This document shows, piece by piece, positions 48,011-57,874 of a stretch of DNA of 64,000 nt. The DNA comes from Cercospora beticola (taxonomy: Eukaryota > Ascomycota > Dothideomycetes > Mycosphaerellales > Mycosphaerellaceae): NCBI RefSeq assembly GCF_033473495.1, contig NC_088935.1:1426001-1490000 (forward strand). The letters are read 5' to 3'. Under the pieces are notes generated by a model. The model was not told where the DNA came from. It did not search any database and saw only the letters and a list, made by a program, of their open reading frames with translations. The translations under genes and the position numbers were made by a program. Position 1 is the first letter of the stretch, and each line of letters opens with the position of its first letter.

Positions 48011-50461
48011 ATGGTGCTCCAGGATACGTCCACCGATGGAGTCTCTGAGATCTCGGAACGAGGCATCGAATACAAGAAGGACAAGGCGATAGCGTATGCG
48101 CGACAGGCCGAGAAGCTGGGAATCCTGAGAATTGATCAAGAAGATGAGAATAGCGCTTCCACACAGGCTGTCGAGGCGAAGTGGGTTACACCTTTCGATC
48201 CGGTCGTGGAGACAGCGGAAGGCCAACGACTGCCGGGAATATCTGTCGAAGAGGCGAAGAAACTCAACAGACTGAGAGACGAGGCTCGAGGGCTGACGGC
48301 GCGTTCGCCTCCGGAAAGTGCATTGCGTGAAGGCAAAGACGGGACGACACATGGCATACAACATGCCGATGGAGACAGTGGAAAGCAAAACGAGGCAAGT
48401 GATGCGCCTCTGCGAGAGTCTGTTCCAAATTCGACCACAAATCCGCTCTTTCCGCCCCTGCCACTGTATGGACCACCTACTGTAAGGAGGACGATCCAAT
48501 GCATGTTCTTTCGGGCCACTTCCGCAGTGTTATCGCTTTGCTTCTTGCTGGCGATTGTGTGTGGCGCAATTGTAGATGCAGTCCCAAAAATTCTGGAAGG
48601 GACGACCAAGAAAGCGATGCTGCAGGATCCCAAGAAGCAGAGACCTTTTTACGCAGAGGAACGGCAGAGGCAGCAGGAACGAACAGAGGCCGAGCAGGCG
48701 TGGTTGAAATCCAAGCGATGCTCTCAAACTCCATCTGGTGAGAAGGGCATTCCACAGGATGGTGAGTTTGTGCCGACCGAAGGCGGACCAGATCCACTTA
48801 CTACTGACGTGGCCTACTACGCACGTCGTGTCGGTCTCGATGCCGAAATACACGAAGTCCAGACGGAGGACGGCTTTCTGATTGAGCTTATTCACATCAT
48901 AAACCCCAGAGACTACACGGCTTCTCCGTCGCAGAGCCACGGGCCTCAAGGGCCAGAGGTCTTTCACACGGATCGTGACGATACTGGTTTCTTCAAAGCC
49001 GGCAGCGATTCCAATGGTACCAAGAAATACCCAGTCTTGATGATGCATGGACTACTACAGTCCGCTGGTGCCTTCTGCTGCAACGACGATGATTCACTTG
49101 CTTTCTACTTGGCCAAATCAGGGTACGATGTTTGGCTTGGCAACAACCGCTGCGGGTTCAATCCGAAACATACTTCGCTCTCCTATGGCGACCCCAGAAT
49201 GTGGTGCTGGAACATAAGACAAATGGGCATTATGGACTTGCCCGCTCTCATCAGTCGCGTGTTGGCCGAGACGGGATTTCCTAAACTCGCGCTAATCGCG
49301 CACAGCCAAGGAACCACTCAAACGCTCGTCGCGCTTGCAAAGGAGCAGCGACCTGATATTGGCGAGAAGATCTCAGTATTCTGCGCTCTTGCCCCTGCTG
49401 CATACGCTGGTCCCTTGATCGGCAAGTTCTACTTCAAGATTATGCGAGCAGTGAACCCGGCATTCTTTCGGATGATCTTCGGCATCCATTCGTTCATCCC
49501 AATCATGATGGAGGCTCACAAATATTTGCCGGCGAAGCCATATTCGTGGATGGGGTACCACGTCTTCAGTTACCTCTTCAGCTGGTCTGACGCAAGGTGG
49601 GACAGAGGCCTACGCGATCGTATGTTTCAGTTTGCTCCTTCGTATGTGAGCTCTGAAAGCATGCGGTGGTGGCTCGGCAGAGAATGTTTTGCGAAGCAGA
49701 AGTGCATATTGGCGACTCGCGAGGAAGCGAGGCTTGAAGACCAGGAAGATGAAGAAGACGATGAGATCATTCGAAAGTACTACGTTGACCGCGAGCCTCA
49801 CGTTACGGAGCGAAGAAAATTGCAGCGCAATATCTCAAGTTACCATTGCCAGAAGCTCACTCATCAGCACCATGACGCTACGAGAGGCAAATTCGCATGG
49901 TATAATTCCCAATTCCCGCCCTTGGCCCTCTGGGTTGCTGGCGCTGACGATCTCGTTGATGGGCGGCGTTTGCTCCGCCGTTTTGACAGAGGAAGAGAAC
50001 CTCATGTTAGAGTGGTGCACAAGAAGATCATCGAGGGGTACGAGCATTTGGATGTCATTTGGGCTATGGATGCCATCGAAAAGGTCGGCAAGGAAGTACG
50101 TGAAGTCGTCTGGCGCACAGCAGATGCCCAGGCCCATAAGATTTGCCGTGTGCCCGTTGGCTGCACGAACCCGGTCGAACAAGACCCGGATCCGGAAGAT
50201 GTCCCGATGATCAACTCAGGTGGCCGCAAGCGAATGAATAGTATGAACGAGATTAATGGATCTCGAGAGAAAGTTCCACAATCGAATGGTTCGACGGTTC
50301 AGATAGACCAGACCAGAGGCTGGCAGAAGAGTCAGCGCAATTATGAGGAGACCATAGGCGAAGTCGATGAGCTCGCCGAGGACGACAGCAAGAAGTTGAA
50401 TAGGACTTTCTCAGAAGGAGAGTTCAAGGACATAGAAGAGAAGCCGAACCCACTGGGATAG
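48011..50461 (+). CDS. Alpha/beta-hydrolase lipase, steryl ester hydrolase-like
   Basis: An intronless gene of 816 residues with an ATG in ideal context (ACCATGG). A membrane anchor lies at about residues 165-192 (LSLCFLLAIVCGAIVDAV). An acid-lipase-associated region (YARRVGLDAEIHEVQTEDGFLIELIHI) leads into the hydrolase fold: LMMHGLLQSAG (oxyanion region), DVWLGNNRCGF, nucleophile elbow AHSQGT (about residue 429), AGADDLVD (acid) and YEHLDVIWAMDA (histidine). This architecture matches fungal membrane-anchored steryl ester hydrolases/TGL1-type lipases acting at lipid droplets or the endoplasmic reticulum. The C-terminal 100 residues are charged and disordered. The elbow starts with alanine where glycine is usual. 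Confidence 0.85.
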   Translation: MVLQDTSTDGVSEISERGIEYKKDKAIAYARQAEKLGILRIDQEDENSASTQAVEAKWVTPFDPVVETAEGQRLPGISVEEAKKLNRLRDEARGLTARSPPESALREGKDGTTHGIQHADGDSGKQNEASDAPLRESVPNSTTNPLFPPLPLYGPPTVRRTIQCMFFRATSAVLSLCFLLAIVCGAIVDAVPKILEGTTKKAMLQDPKKQRPFYAEERQRQQERTEAEQAWLKSKRCSQTPSGEKGIPQDGEFVPTEGGPDPLTTDVAYYARRVGLDAEIHEVQTEDGFLIELIHIINPRDYTASPSQSHGPQGPEVFHTDRDDTGFFKAGSDSNGTKKYPVLMMHGLLQSAGAFCCNDDDSLAFYLAKSGYDVWLGNNRCGFNPKHTSLSYGDPRMWCWNIRQMGIMDLPALISRVLAETGFPKLALIAHSQGTTQTLVALAKEQRPDIGEKISVFCALAPAAYAGPLIGKFYFKIMRAVNPAFFRMIFGIHSFIPIMMEAHKYLPAKPYSWMGYHVFSYLFSWSDARWDRGLRDRMFQFAPSYVSSESMRWWLGRECFAKQKCILATREEARLEDQEDEEDDEIIRKYYVDREPHVTERRKLQRNISSYHCQKLTHQHHDATRGKFAWYNSQFPPLALWVAGADDLVDGRRLLRRFDRGREPHVRVVHKKIIEGYEHLDVIWAMDAIEKVGKEVREVVWRTADAQAHKICRVPVGCTNPVEQDPDPEDVPMINSGGRKRMNSMNEINGSREKVPQSNGSTVQIDQTRGWQKSQRNYEETIGEVDELAEDDSKKLNRTFSEGEFKDIEEKPNPLG

Positions 50462-50758
50462 AGCATTACATGAAGAGCATGGAAGGCAGCATATTTGGTA
50501 GCACATGAACATAGCGTTGCGAGATACCCCCAAGTGTTCGTATATAGAGATGGAACATAGCACTTGATCTGTTCACTGTCCATGCCTTAAGTCCCAGCTG
50601 TGCAGCCTTAGCTCACAATGATCAATGAGTTAGTCCTTGCCAAAACGAGTAAACTCGATCGCACCTCTCCTTGGACCCTGCAGCTTACCCTTGAGCTGCA
50701 CCTCATTGGACTGTACCATCGTTCCTATTGCAACAACCTCGCTTCACCAGAATTCACG
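50462..50758. other. Intergenic between lipase and NTH1
   Basis: An upstream in-frame ATG at 50618 could extend NTH1 by 47 residues, but that extension shows no clear targeting signal. No other gene is seen. Confidence 0.4.
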
Positions 50759-52105
50759 ATGCGTACGTCACGTATATCCAAAGATACGGCACGCATTGTC
50801 AATGCGCTGACACCACCAAGAAGAGCTGCCGCGCAGCATGCCTTGCGAAGATTCACCAATGGCGATGCGGACCAAACGAGCACCGCTTCGACAACGTCCG
50901 ACACCGAGCTCACCGATCCAGCGACGCTGAGCCCCGGGGCATCGGAGCCTGCATCGAATGGCTCCGCACGAAAGAGAAAGCGTGGAAATACCGCGACTTC
51001 TGCGACCACGCTAAGCGTACAATCCACGACCGAAGTCCGCAGATCGCCACGCAAGGCCCCCAAGCTTGAGAAACCAGAGGATGACGAGGATGAAGAGGAG
51101 GACGACAAAGCCGGGTTAGCAGCAGGAGGGCCAGTCAAAAGGATACGCAAAGCCAGACGTCAACCCTCCAAGAAGATCAAGAGCGAAGATGGTACAGTCC
51201 AAGTCGAGCCACCCGCAAACTGGGAGCAACTCTACAACCTCACATCAGAAATGCGCAAAAACATTGTGGCCCCAGTCGATACAATGGGCTGCGAGTCTCT
51301 CGCCGAGAAGGATCGTTCCCCCATAGACCAACGTCTTCAAACTCTGATAGCACTTATGCTCTCTTCTCAAACCAAAGACACAGTAACAGCCGTCGCAATG
51401 AAGAATCTCCAAGAAGGCCTACCCGGGGGTTTCAATCTCGACGCTCTCCTCAACATCTCGCCCGAGGATCTGAACTCCATGATCAACAAAGTCGGCTTCC
51501 ACAACAACAAAACCAAATTCATCAAACAAGTCGCTGTAATCCTGAAAGAGAAATTCAATAGCGACATCCCTGATTCCATCGGAGGACTCGTTTCTCTTCC
51601 AGGTGTAGGTCCCAAAATGGCGTATTTGACCATGTCAGCCGCGTGGGGCAAAGATGAAGGCATTGGAGTAGATGTTCATGTGCATCGGATTACGAATTTG
51701 TGGGGCTGGCATAAGACGAATAATCCGGAACAGACGAGGCTGGAGTTGGAGAGTTGGTTGCCGAAGGAGAAGTGGCATGAGATCAATCACTTGTTGGTTG
51801 GCTTGGGGCAGACGGTTTGTTTGCCTATTGGGAGGAGGTGTGGGGAGTGTGATTTGGGAGTGCGAGGAGTTTGTCCTGGGGCTGTGGCGGGCAGTCCGAA
51901 GAAGAGGAGGGTGAAGAAGGAGGTTGAGATTGAGGTCAAGAAAGAGGAGGTTGTGGTGAAGAAGGAGGAGGAGACTGTTGTGGAGGCGGATGATCAGGCC
52001 GCTGTTGTCAATATCAAGTCCGAGGATTTAGGGGAGGTGGAAATGGAGGTGGGATTGCAGGGGAGCCGAATACCAGACATTGAAGACATTGCGGCTATGC
52101 GATAG
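50759..52105 (+). CDS. NTH1: Endonuclease III-type DNA glycosylase/AP lyase
   Basis: An intronless gene of 448 residues starting at MRTSRISKD (50759). An alternative ATG at 50618 is less attractive. The enzyme excises oxidised pyrimidines and cleaves abasic sites in base excision repair in nucleus and mitochondria. The N-terminal 150 residues are disordered with lysine-rich nuclear signals. The catalytic core follows: LIALMLSSQTKD, helix-hairpin-helix LPGVGPKMAYL with the catalytic lysine, and VDVHVHRITNLWGW with the catalytic aspartate. An iron-sulphur loop has four cysteines (VCLPIGRRCGECDLGVRGVC, spacing 6-2-7). A lysine/glutamate-rich C-terminal tail of about 75 residues contains repeated KKEE motifs. 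Confidence 0.93.
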   Translation: MRTSRISKDTARIVNALTPPRRAAAQHALRRFTNGDADQTSTASTTSDTELTDPATLSPGASEPASNGSARKRKRGNTATSATTLSVQSTTEVRRSPRKAPKLEKPEDDEDEEEDDKAGLAAGGPVKRIRKARRQPSKKIKSEDGTVQVEPPANWEQLYNLTSEMRKNIVAPVDTMGCESLAEKDRSPIDQRLQTLIALMLSSQTKDTVTAVAMKNLQEGLPGGFNLDALLNISPEDLNSMINKVGFHNNKTKFIKQVAVILKEKFNSDIPDSIGGLVSLPGVGPKMAYLTMSAAWGKDEGIGVDVHVHRITNLWGWHKTNNPEQTRLELESWLPKEKWHEINHLLVGLGQTVCLPIGRRCGECDLGVRGVCPGAVAGSPKKRRVKKEVEIEVKKEEVVVKKEEETVVEADDQAAVVNIKSEDLGEVEMEVGLQGSRIPDIEDIAAMR

Positions 52106-52466
52106 CATATCAAGCCCTTGGATCCCGGGTCGCGCAAGTAACGTGCCCTTGGGCGTTCTGCAAGACGAGCCGACATGCACAATATTTAGGCAAGTGTACA
52201 TGCGTGGACACCGAGCAGGCTTTCCAAGAACAGCTCGTCGGGCGCATTCTACTGCACTTGACTTGTTTGATCTCACCGCAACTTTGATCGTTGCCAAAGT
52301 CAAGGACAGCCTTACCGACAGCATCAATTCAGTCTACATCTTGATCGCAATCGAGACTGAGGCTGAGAGGCATCAGTGCAGCAACCAGCTTGCAATTAAA
52401 TCTCTCCCAGTTGTCTACAACTGGTTTGACCTGCCACGAACAGTAAAGATGAGACGAGACCCAGCT
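52106..52466. other. Intergenic between NTH1 and the first small secreted protein gene
   Basis: This 361-bp stretch lies between convergent genes. No gene is seen. Confidence 0.4.
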
Positions 52467-52742
52467 CTATGATCCACCATTCCAAATGCATGCCTGCCAG
52501 ACATCATCACATGCAAGATCGCAAGCTTTGGGCTCATACTATAAGGCGGTTTCAGTAGGCGTCGTTCGTTCGTTGAAGATGGAGGAGAAACCTACTACGG
52601 CAAGACAAGCGACGAAGCAAGCGTCCACCACTGCGTTGCAATCTTCAGGTTTCTGAATTGGATCTGGACCATTGGGTGGGTCTTGAGGAGCTGCTGCGAT
52701 CATTGTCGAAGTTGACAACAAAAGGAGTGGATTAATGCGCGT
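52467..52742 (-). pseudogene. Small cysteine-rich secreted protein, copy A (initiator apparently lost)
   Basis: Exons 52742-52599 and 52538-52467 flank a 60-bp intron (GTAGTA...TTATAG). Three cysteines lie at the end of exon 1 (DCNAVVDACFVAC, spacing 6 and 3) and three in exon 2 (ACDLACDDVWQAC, spacing 3 and 6). Compared with copy B, the hydrophobic leader (INPLLLLSTSTMIAAAPQ) begins at ACG (52742-52740) where an ATG is expected. No in-frame ATG lies between there and an upstream stop. Translation from the next ATG (52703) would drop most of the signal peptide and leave a possibly cytosolic protein of about 57 residues. Exon 2 is 72 nt, identical in length to copy C. Confidence 0.6.
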
Positions 52743-53368
52743 CTTGAGAGGGGATCAACTGGACGGTCGTGGTGTTCGTTCGAGTTGGATGGTACACTCG
52801 GTGGCTCGGTGCAGAGTGGAAGGAGTGAGAGAGATAGAGGTGCTGATGAGATTGTGACAGCGACTTTATCAGTTTTCGAGGCACTTGAGGCCTAAGCTAC
52901 GAAGTGTGGCCAAGAGCTGACACGAGGCTTTAGACAGTAAAGCATAGGTTACTAATGACTCAATTCAAGCTTGTGCTCTGGGTTCAGTCTTCGTATGGAA
53001 CGTCAGCCTCCGTTGACAGAGAAGGTTCAAGGCACGGATGTTGAGCAGGAGTGGCAGACGCTTTCGAAGAGACTAATCATACGCCGACCTCCGCAGTTTG
53101 GAGAATCCTGCATTCGCCGTCTACGCAAGCATGAACTAAACCCTTCTGAACTTCGATACGTTCAATACATTACTTGTCTTGACCACTGCGTCCTTCACCC
53201 ATGCAAGAACCCGGAAGCCTTTTCTACCCTCCGATTGAGACCTTGATTTACAGACGTCACGCCGTTCAGCTATGCACTTCCATTGCCAGACTCGATCCGA
53301 AACCGCCTAGCCTGCACACAACATCGCGCATAGTGAAGTATTCACCGACAGTCTCAGGCGTGGTTGCA
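52743..53368. promoter_or_regulatory. Upstream region of copy A
   Basis: CTTGAGGCCTAAGCTAC (52884-52900, 142 bp upstream of the expected start) matches CTTGTGAGCCCTAAGCTAC upstream of copy B (53753-53771, 134 bp upstream). The duplication therefore included the promoter. No gene is seen. Confidence 0.45.
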
Positions 53369-53619
53369 TTACTCAAACTGATTGCATGGCTGTGAACCGC
53401 AATAGGCATCGCAATCATCTGACACACCACCCTGGAAACTGCGCGAGCGTGGTCCGAGCTATGAGGGTGAATACTTACAAGTTGGCACAAATCCAAGCAC
53501 TCATTGTATGCCTCGTCACATAGCTGCATTGCCGCAGCTAGGTCAACCTCGACGGTGCCTTAAGGAGCTGCTGCGACGATTGTCACGATCGACAGTAAGA
53601 ACGATTGATAGAGGTGCAT
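53369..53619 (-). pseudogene. Small cysteine-rich secreted protein, copy B (nonsense codon at leader end)
   Basis: Exons 53619-53479 and 53431-53369 flank a 47-bp intron (GTAAGT...TTCCAG). The ATG opens a 19-residue hydrophobic leader (MHLYQSFLLSIVTIVAAAP), then TAA at 53562-53560. The same frame continues without further stops through CDEAYNECLDLC (spacing 6 and 3) to the splice donor. Exon 2 adds CDAYCGSQPC (spacing 3 and 4) and its own stop. Copy A has CAA at the position of the TAA, so one C-to-T change explains the lesion. Unless the stop is read through, no mature protein is made. Confidence 0.6.
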
Positions 53620-54128
53620 GTTTGGTGGGCGGCGGGTTTGGTTGTTCTGGTCGTGTGTATAAAAAGAATGTAGGAGCGAAGGATTTGGCGAGTTGCTGCT
53701 GAGGAATGCAAGCAGTGTGAGAATAGAGTCGTATTTGTATTGGCATTTGGAGCTTGTGAGCCCTAAGCTACAGGTTTCGACATGCTCAATGGCAGAAAGA
53801 GACTCAATACCGGGACCATGGACAGTCAACTGGACGTTACTACCATCAAGAACTCAATCTCGATACAGTTGTTAGTTCGATGTTGTATCAATAGGAAGAT
53901 GCAATTGGTGACTCGGGACGTCTGCAACACGAACGATGGAGCAAAAATGCGCGATCAAAATTTCGAAGGACTCCTTTCCATGCTGCTACATTTTCCATCA
54001 AATAGAGAACTAAGAGTAATCTCGAAGTGTGGATTGACCATACATTTTTCACTCCATCTCCATGGTGCCCTTGATCAATGCGAGGGTCAATCGTCTCTTG
54101 CTAAGCCTTTGAACAATTTCAATTGAGA
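53620..54128. promoter_or_regulatory. Upstream region of copy B and 3' flank of copy C
   Basis: This contains the CTTGTGAGCCCTAAGCTAC element shared with copy A. An AT-rich stretch (53,660) lies near the start. No gene is seen. Confidence 0.4.
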
Positions 54129-54363
54129 TCAATTTATGCCGACACATGAGGTATAGATTCTGCCGCATGCCCATTCGCAGTTGTTTATGAAGCCTGGAGT
54201 CTGCAGTTCATTTAGAACAATTCATTTGCTAGCTTTTGGGATAGGCGTTTACATGGGGGCATGGATTGAGGCACGAGTTGTAGTCGTCGAGGCATTTGTC
54301 TCCCAGAGCTCCTCTTACTGCGAGTGTCAAGACTGACAGAAGCAATGCCGGGAAGAGGAGCAT
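54129..54363 (-). CDS. Small cysteine-rich secreted protein, copy C (intact)
   Basis: Exons 54363-54253 and 54200-54129 flank a 52-bp intron (GTAAAC...CTGCAG) and encode 60 residues. A signal peptide is evident (MLLFPALLLSVLTLAVRGALG). The mature part of about 40 residues has six cysteines spaced C-x6-C-x3-C-x9-C-x3-C-x6-C (CLDDYNSCLNPC, then CEWACGRIYTSC), a mirror-symmetric pattern suggesting a disulphide-linked helical hairpin. The intron separates the two halves exactly between the third and fourth cysteines, as in copies A and B. Size, leader and cysteine content fit the class of secreted candidate effectors or antimicrobial-type proteins, but no family or function was recognised. Confidence 0.65.
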
Positions 54364-55006
54364 GTTTTGCGGGAACTTGATGAAGCGTTCGGGTCCGTTC
54401 TGTGAGTTGTTGCAATTGATGTTGGTGTCCGGGGAAAACAGTAGGGAGTCAGAGGTCCCACGAGATCGAGACTTATTTATGTCTGCGTTCGGACCGCTGG
54501 GACTTATCTTGTCAGATTCGCACCTGCATGCTTGTGGGAGCGGAGAAAGAGACCTCGAATCGAGGCTTTGGATGGCAAACCATGAGTTCGTTTGAAGGCT
54601 GCTGTTAGCCCGACTGTCAGCAAGGTCGTGGCCATCGTGACCAAATCATCTTCACAAGATCCTCATAACTCAAACCTAGCACAAGTATTGGTACTACCAT
54701 GCTTCCCAGTTGGTCTGCGGAGCGAATGGTCCTATTGGTTGCGAATTGATTTGGTGGGACTTGGGCATTGTCTAGATCAGGCAGGTGTCATGATTTTCAC
54801 AGTCAGCGCATATGTAAATCAACGCCCCTCCCAACCACTTCGTCAGTGGAGAGGCGCCTTCGCGACATCAAAGCCCAGAGCCTAGAGCCTTGTATAGTTC
54901 ATCTTAACAAAATGGCCCCAGAGCAACTCTGGCAGAGCGTGGTGAAACGTTGTGGAAATCCAAGAAAGACCTGCGCCGCGCATGATGTACACTAACTTTC
55001 ATTCTC
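54364..55006. other. Intergenic between copy C and the MscS channel
   Basis: This contains the presumed promoter of copy C. Plus-strand open frames lack homology. No fourth paralogue was found on either strand. Confidence 0.4.
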
Positions 55007-57874
55007 TCATATAGGAGACCAAATCGAGGGCCTTCTTCCAGCATCCGGAATTTGCAGATAAGGATTCCTCTTCTTCAGCCCAGTATACAAAGTCTGCTCT
55101 GGCTTCTGATCCGGCGGCGCAAGTTCAGGGTTCTGCATACCACCAGGGTACATTTTGTCGAGGGCTGCCTTGTACTTCTCCTTCTTGACTTCTGCACATT
55201 CGCTCTGCTCTTTGAGACCATATTCGGCCGTGAAAACTGGGTTGTGAGGACCCCATACTCCACCAGGTTGCTCGAGGCCAACTCTCGTACAGGCATCCCA
55301 AAGTGCAACCATAAACTTGTTGCGGCGGTGCAGCCGGATCGCTTGGTTGGCCCAGTCACCTCTGTGGCGGATCTCGATGCGTAATTCGAGATTACGGATG
55401 TCTATGAGGGCGGAGATCTCAAGATCGACATCTGGGGAGAAGTCGCGGCAGTTTTCCGGTGCGCGAACGAATTTCTCCATCTCTTTACGCAGGGTGAGGA
55501 GTTGTTGCATGTTGGTGCAGGTACCTGAAGTAATCCAGCTGAAGCGCTCTTTCATCTCTCGGCTGCGAGTGAAATTCTCGATCCAGATGTCGTTGGCGAG
55601 GTTGTCTGTTGTGCGCAATCTCAGTATGTTTAATCGCTCGACGTACAGGCATCACTTACGCGGGACCTGCACGAGGGAGTCGGTGTCTACTTTCTTGAAG
55701 ACGGTGAAGAACAGACTGGTGTGCTTGACGATTTTTTCAAGGCCTTGCTTTTCGCCTTTAGTCATGAGCACCACACAGTCGCCTTTGTAGGTCAGCAGAG
55801 ATATCCCATATCCATGTGAATTGGATGCACTCACCAACATCGTACCTGCGAGAGTCTCAAAAGTCAGTGACTGCAACACTGACAATCACGGGGAGGGACA
55901 ACTCACGGATGTTTCACAAAGAGAAAGATGCAACACTGGAAGAACTCATGCACAGTATTGCTGATCATAAATGATAGACCACTGATAACCCCCCACAGCT
56001 GAATACTCTTGCTCGCGAAAGCTTTGCTGAAGAACAGGGCGTAGATGAGCGAGACAGCTGCATCGCATGTCAGTCTTCACTACCACCATTAACCTATCGC
56101 ACCGAGCGTGTGAGGACATACCTATTATCACCACGCAACAGAGGATGCTATCCAATACTCCAATTGCTGAAGACATATCTTTGATAGTGCTTGCACGATA
56201 TTTCCGCTCGCGACCACAATTGACTACCAGTAAGGTCATCTCTTCAAGACTGACGTCTCCGTTGCCATCGATATCCAGAATGTTGAAAAATGCATCGGCT
56301 TCAGCTTCTTTCCCCGGTCCCAGTACTCGAAGCATATCCTCCCTGATAGACTCAGCTATACACTCGGTAAGTGGAGTGCAACGCGTGTTCACAACTCACT
56401 TCAGTATCGCATCCTGACCCTCTGCGCATATCGACAGAAACAATCTCCTTGCCAACGCCTCGGAGGACTGCTGAGTTTCCAAAGCCTTGGTAACGATGGT
56501 GTGTGAATTATTTGGCACATGGGCATCTGGAACCTCAGTGTCATCAGAGGTTGATCCCAATGTGGATGCCACATAAGTTTTGGCCCTGACAACTCCACCA
56601 GCAAGTTTGGTCCCGAGGCTGACATCCTTTTTGCGCTGGGCACGCAAGTCGAAAGTATTTGCTCGATGCAAATCTGCATCTTCCTCTGCAAAATCAGGAG
56701 TGAAGTCGGGGAACAGGTGTCTCGAGGCATCGTAGAGCAAGACGAGCAGACGAATCAATCTCTTGCTGTCTCGGATATCGCGCGCTGTTATATCTGAGTT
56801 CAGCCAATGCAGTGACTTTTCAAACCATCATTGCACTCACCGTATTGCTTTCGATAGTAGGCTATAGAGATCATCTGGATAAAGATCTGCTCAGATTGTC
56901 AGCGTGAGGTTTCTCGATTGCCGGCTGTGTGAAGTGTAGACACCTTCTCAACCAGGAAGATGGTTGCAGCAACGGTGCTTGCTTGGCCCATGTGCTTGAC
57001 AATTTTGATCCATTTCCCCTTGCCGTTAAGATATGCAGCTCTGTCGAAGACGCTGATCACGTCGATCGTAGAGTATGCGCATAGCGCCCATAAGAGCATA
57101 GATGTCGGTAGCTCGAGTTCGGCAAGAACAAGAGAGTATTTGCGCATGCCTGGAAGATTTGATCTCGTGAGCTACACGGCTGTATACAGACTGCGGACGA
57201 AACCACACATACCGCTGCCCACAATGCCGCATACACTCTGGATAAGAAACGGGATTGCGTGGGCGACCAGCCTGCAGACCTTTTGGACGTATATGTTGTT
57301 AGCAGAAGCGACAGATGCAGCCTAACTTCATAATATGAAGAGCATTACGAACCCAGAAGGATATCCAAATTATCTCGATCCAGATGAACAGTCCTAGCAA
57401 GCGGATGCCATCTGCACGGGACTGGTCGTGCGGAGGAGTGCCAGTGATGACCAACGGAAGTGCCAGCAGTATGGCACCAGGCAGACAGAACATGGCGTAC
57501 CGAACAGCAATCGATTGCTCGCGGATCTTGCCAAGGTACACTCCGAGTCCGGACGGGGAGTCATCCTCGCTCGAGCACGCGAGCGCTTCGGTGTCTTCCA
57601 CTTCGTTAGCGTGCATGGATAATGACGTTCTGCGACGACCGAGCCCTTTGATCGACCTCTCTCCATCATCAGAGAATCTTCTTTCCGAGCATGCAGCGGG
57701 CGTCTTGGGTGTTCTAGGGAAGTGCGTGCCTCTGGCCGTCACAGGACTCTTCAGGTTGTCGATGGCGCTGCGGCCGGCCTGTGCAAAACCTCTCGCTGAG
57801 AAATCCACCGGATTGAAGCCCACTGATCCTATTTCAGTGTTGAGTGGCGTGAGATGCGAGGACAAGGTCTTCAT
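55007..57874 (-). CDS. MscS-type mechanosensitive ion channel with EF hand (fungal Msy1/Msy2-like)
   Basis: Ten exons (57874-57353, 57279-57213, 57149-56944, 56886-56841, 56793-56400, 56342-56122, 56057-55907, 55845-55835, 55782-55660, 55605-55007) keep frame and encode 779 residues. Introns are 47-73 bp. Fungal Msy channels sit in the endoplasmic reticulum and control calcium release under hypo-osmotic shock. Visible parts are a disordered N-terminus, several transmembrane helices (YAMFCLPGAILLALPLVI, LVAHAIPFLIQSVCGIVG, LPTSMLLWALCAYSTIDVI), and an EF hand (DIDGNGDVSLEE). Two pore-region helices follow, then the MscS beta domain entry CCIFLFVKHP|YDVG|D, and a C-terminal domain. The 11-nt exon 55845-55835 supplies the conserved YDVG. 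The first intron uses GTTCGT as donor with a perfect CTAAC branch. Confidence 0.85.

Noticed and set aside
53266..53529. 87-codon unspliced frame over copy B
   Set aside because: It runs through the GTAAGT donor and the intron. The paralogous exon-intron layout of copies A and C shows that the spliced reading is correct.
52467..54363. Calling the cysteine-rich peptides classical alpha-hairpinins, hydrophobins or CHCH proteins
   Set aside because: Spacing does not fit. Alpha-hairpinins have only CxxxC pairs, hydrophobins have eight cysteines with a CC pair, and CHCH proteins have CX9C pairs. The six-cysteine mirrored spacing is different.
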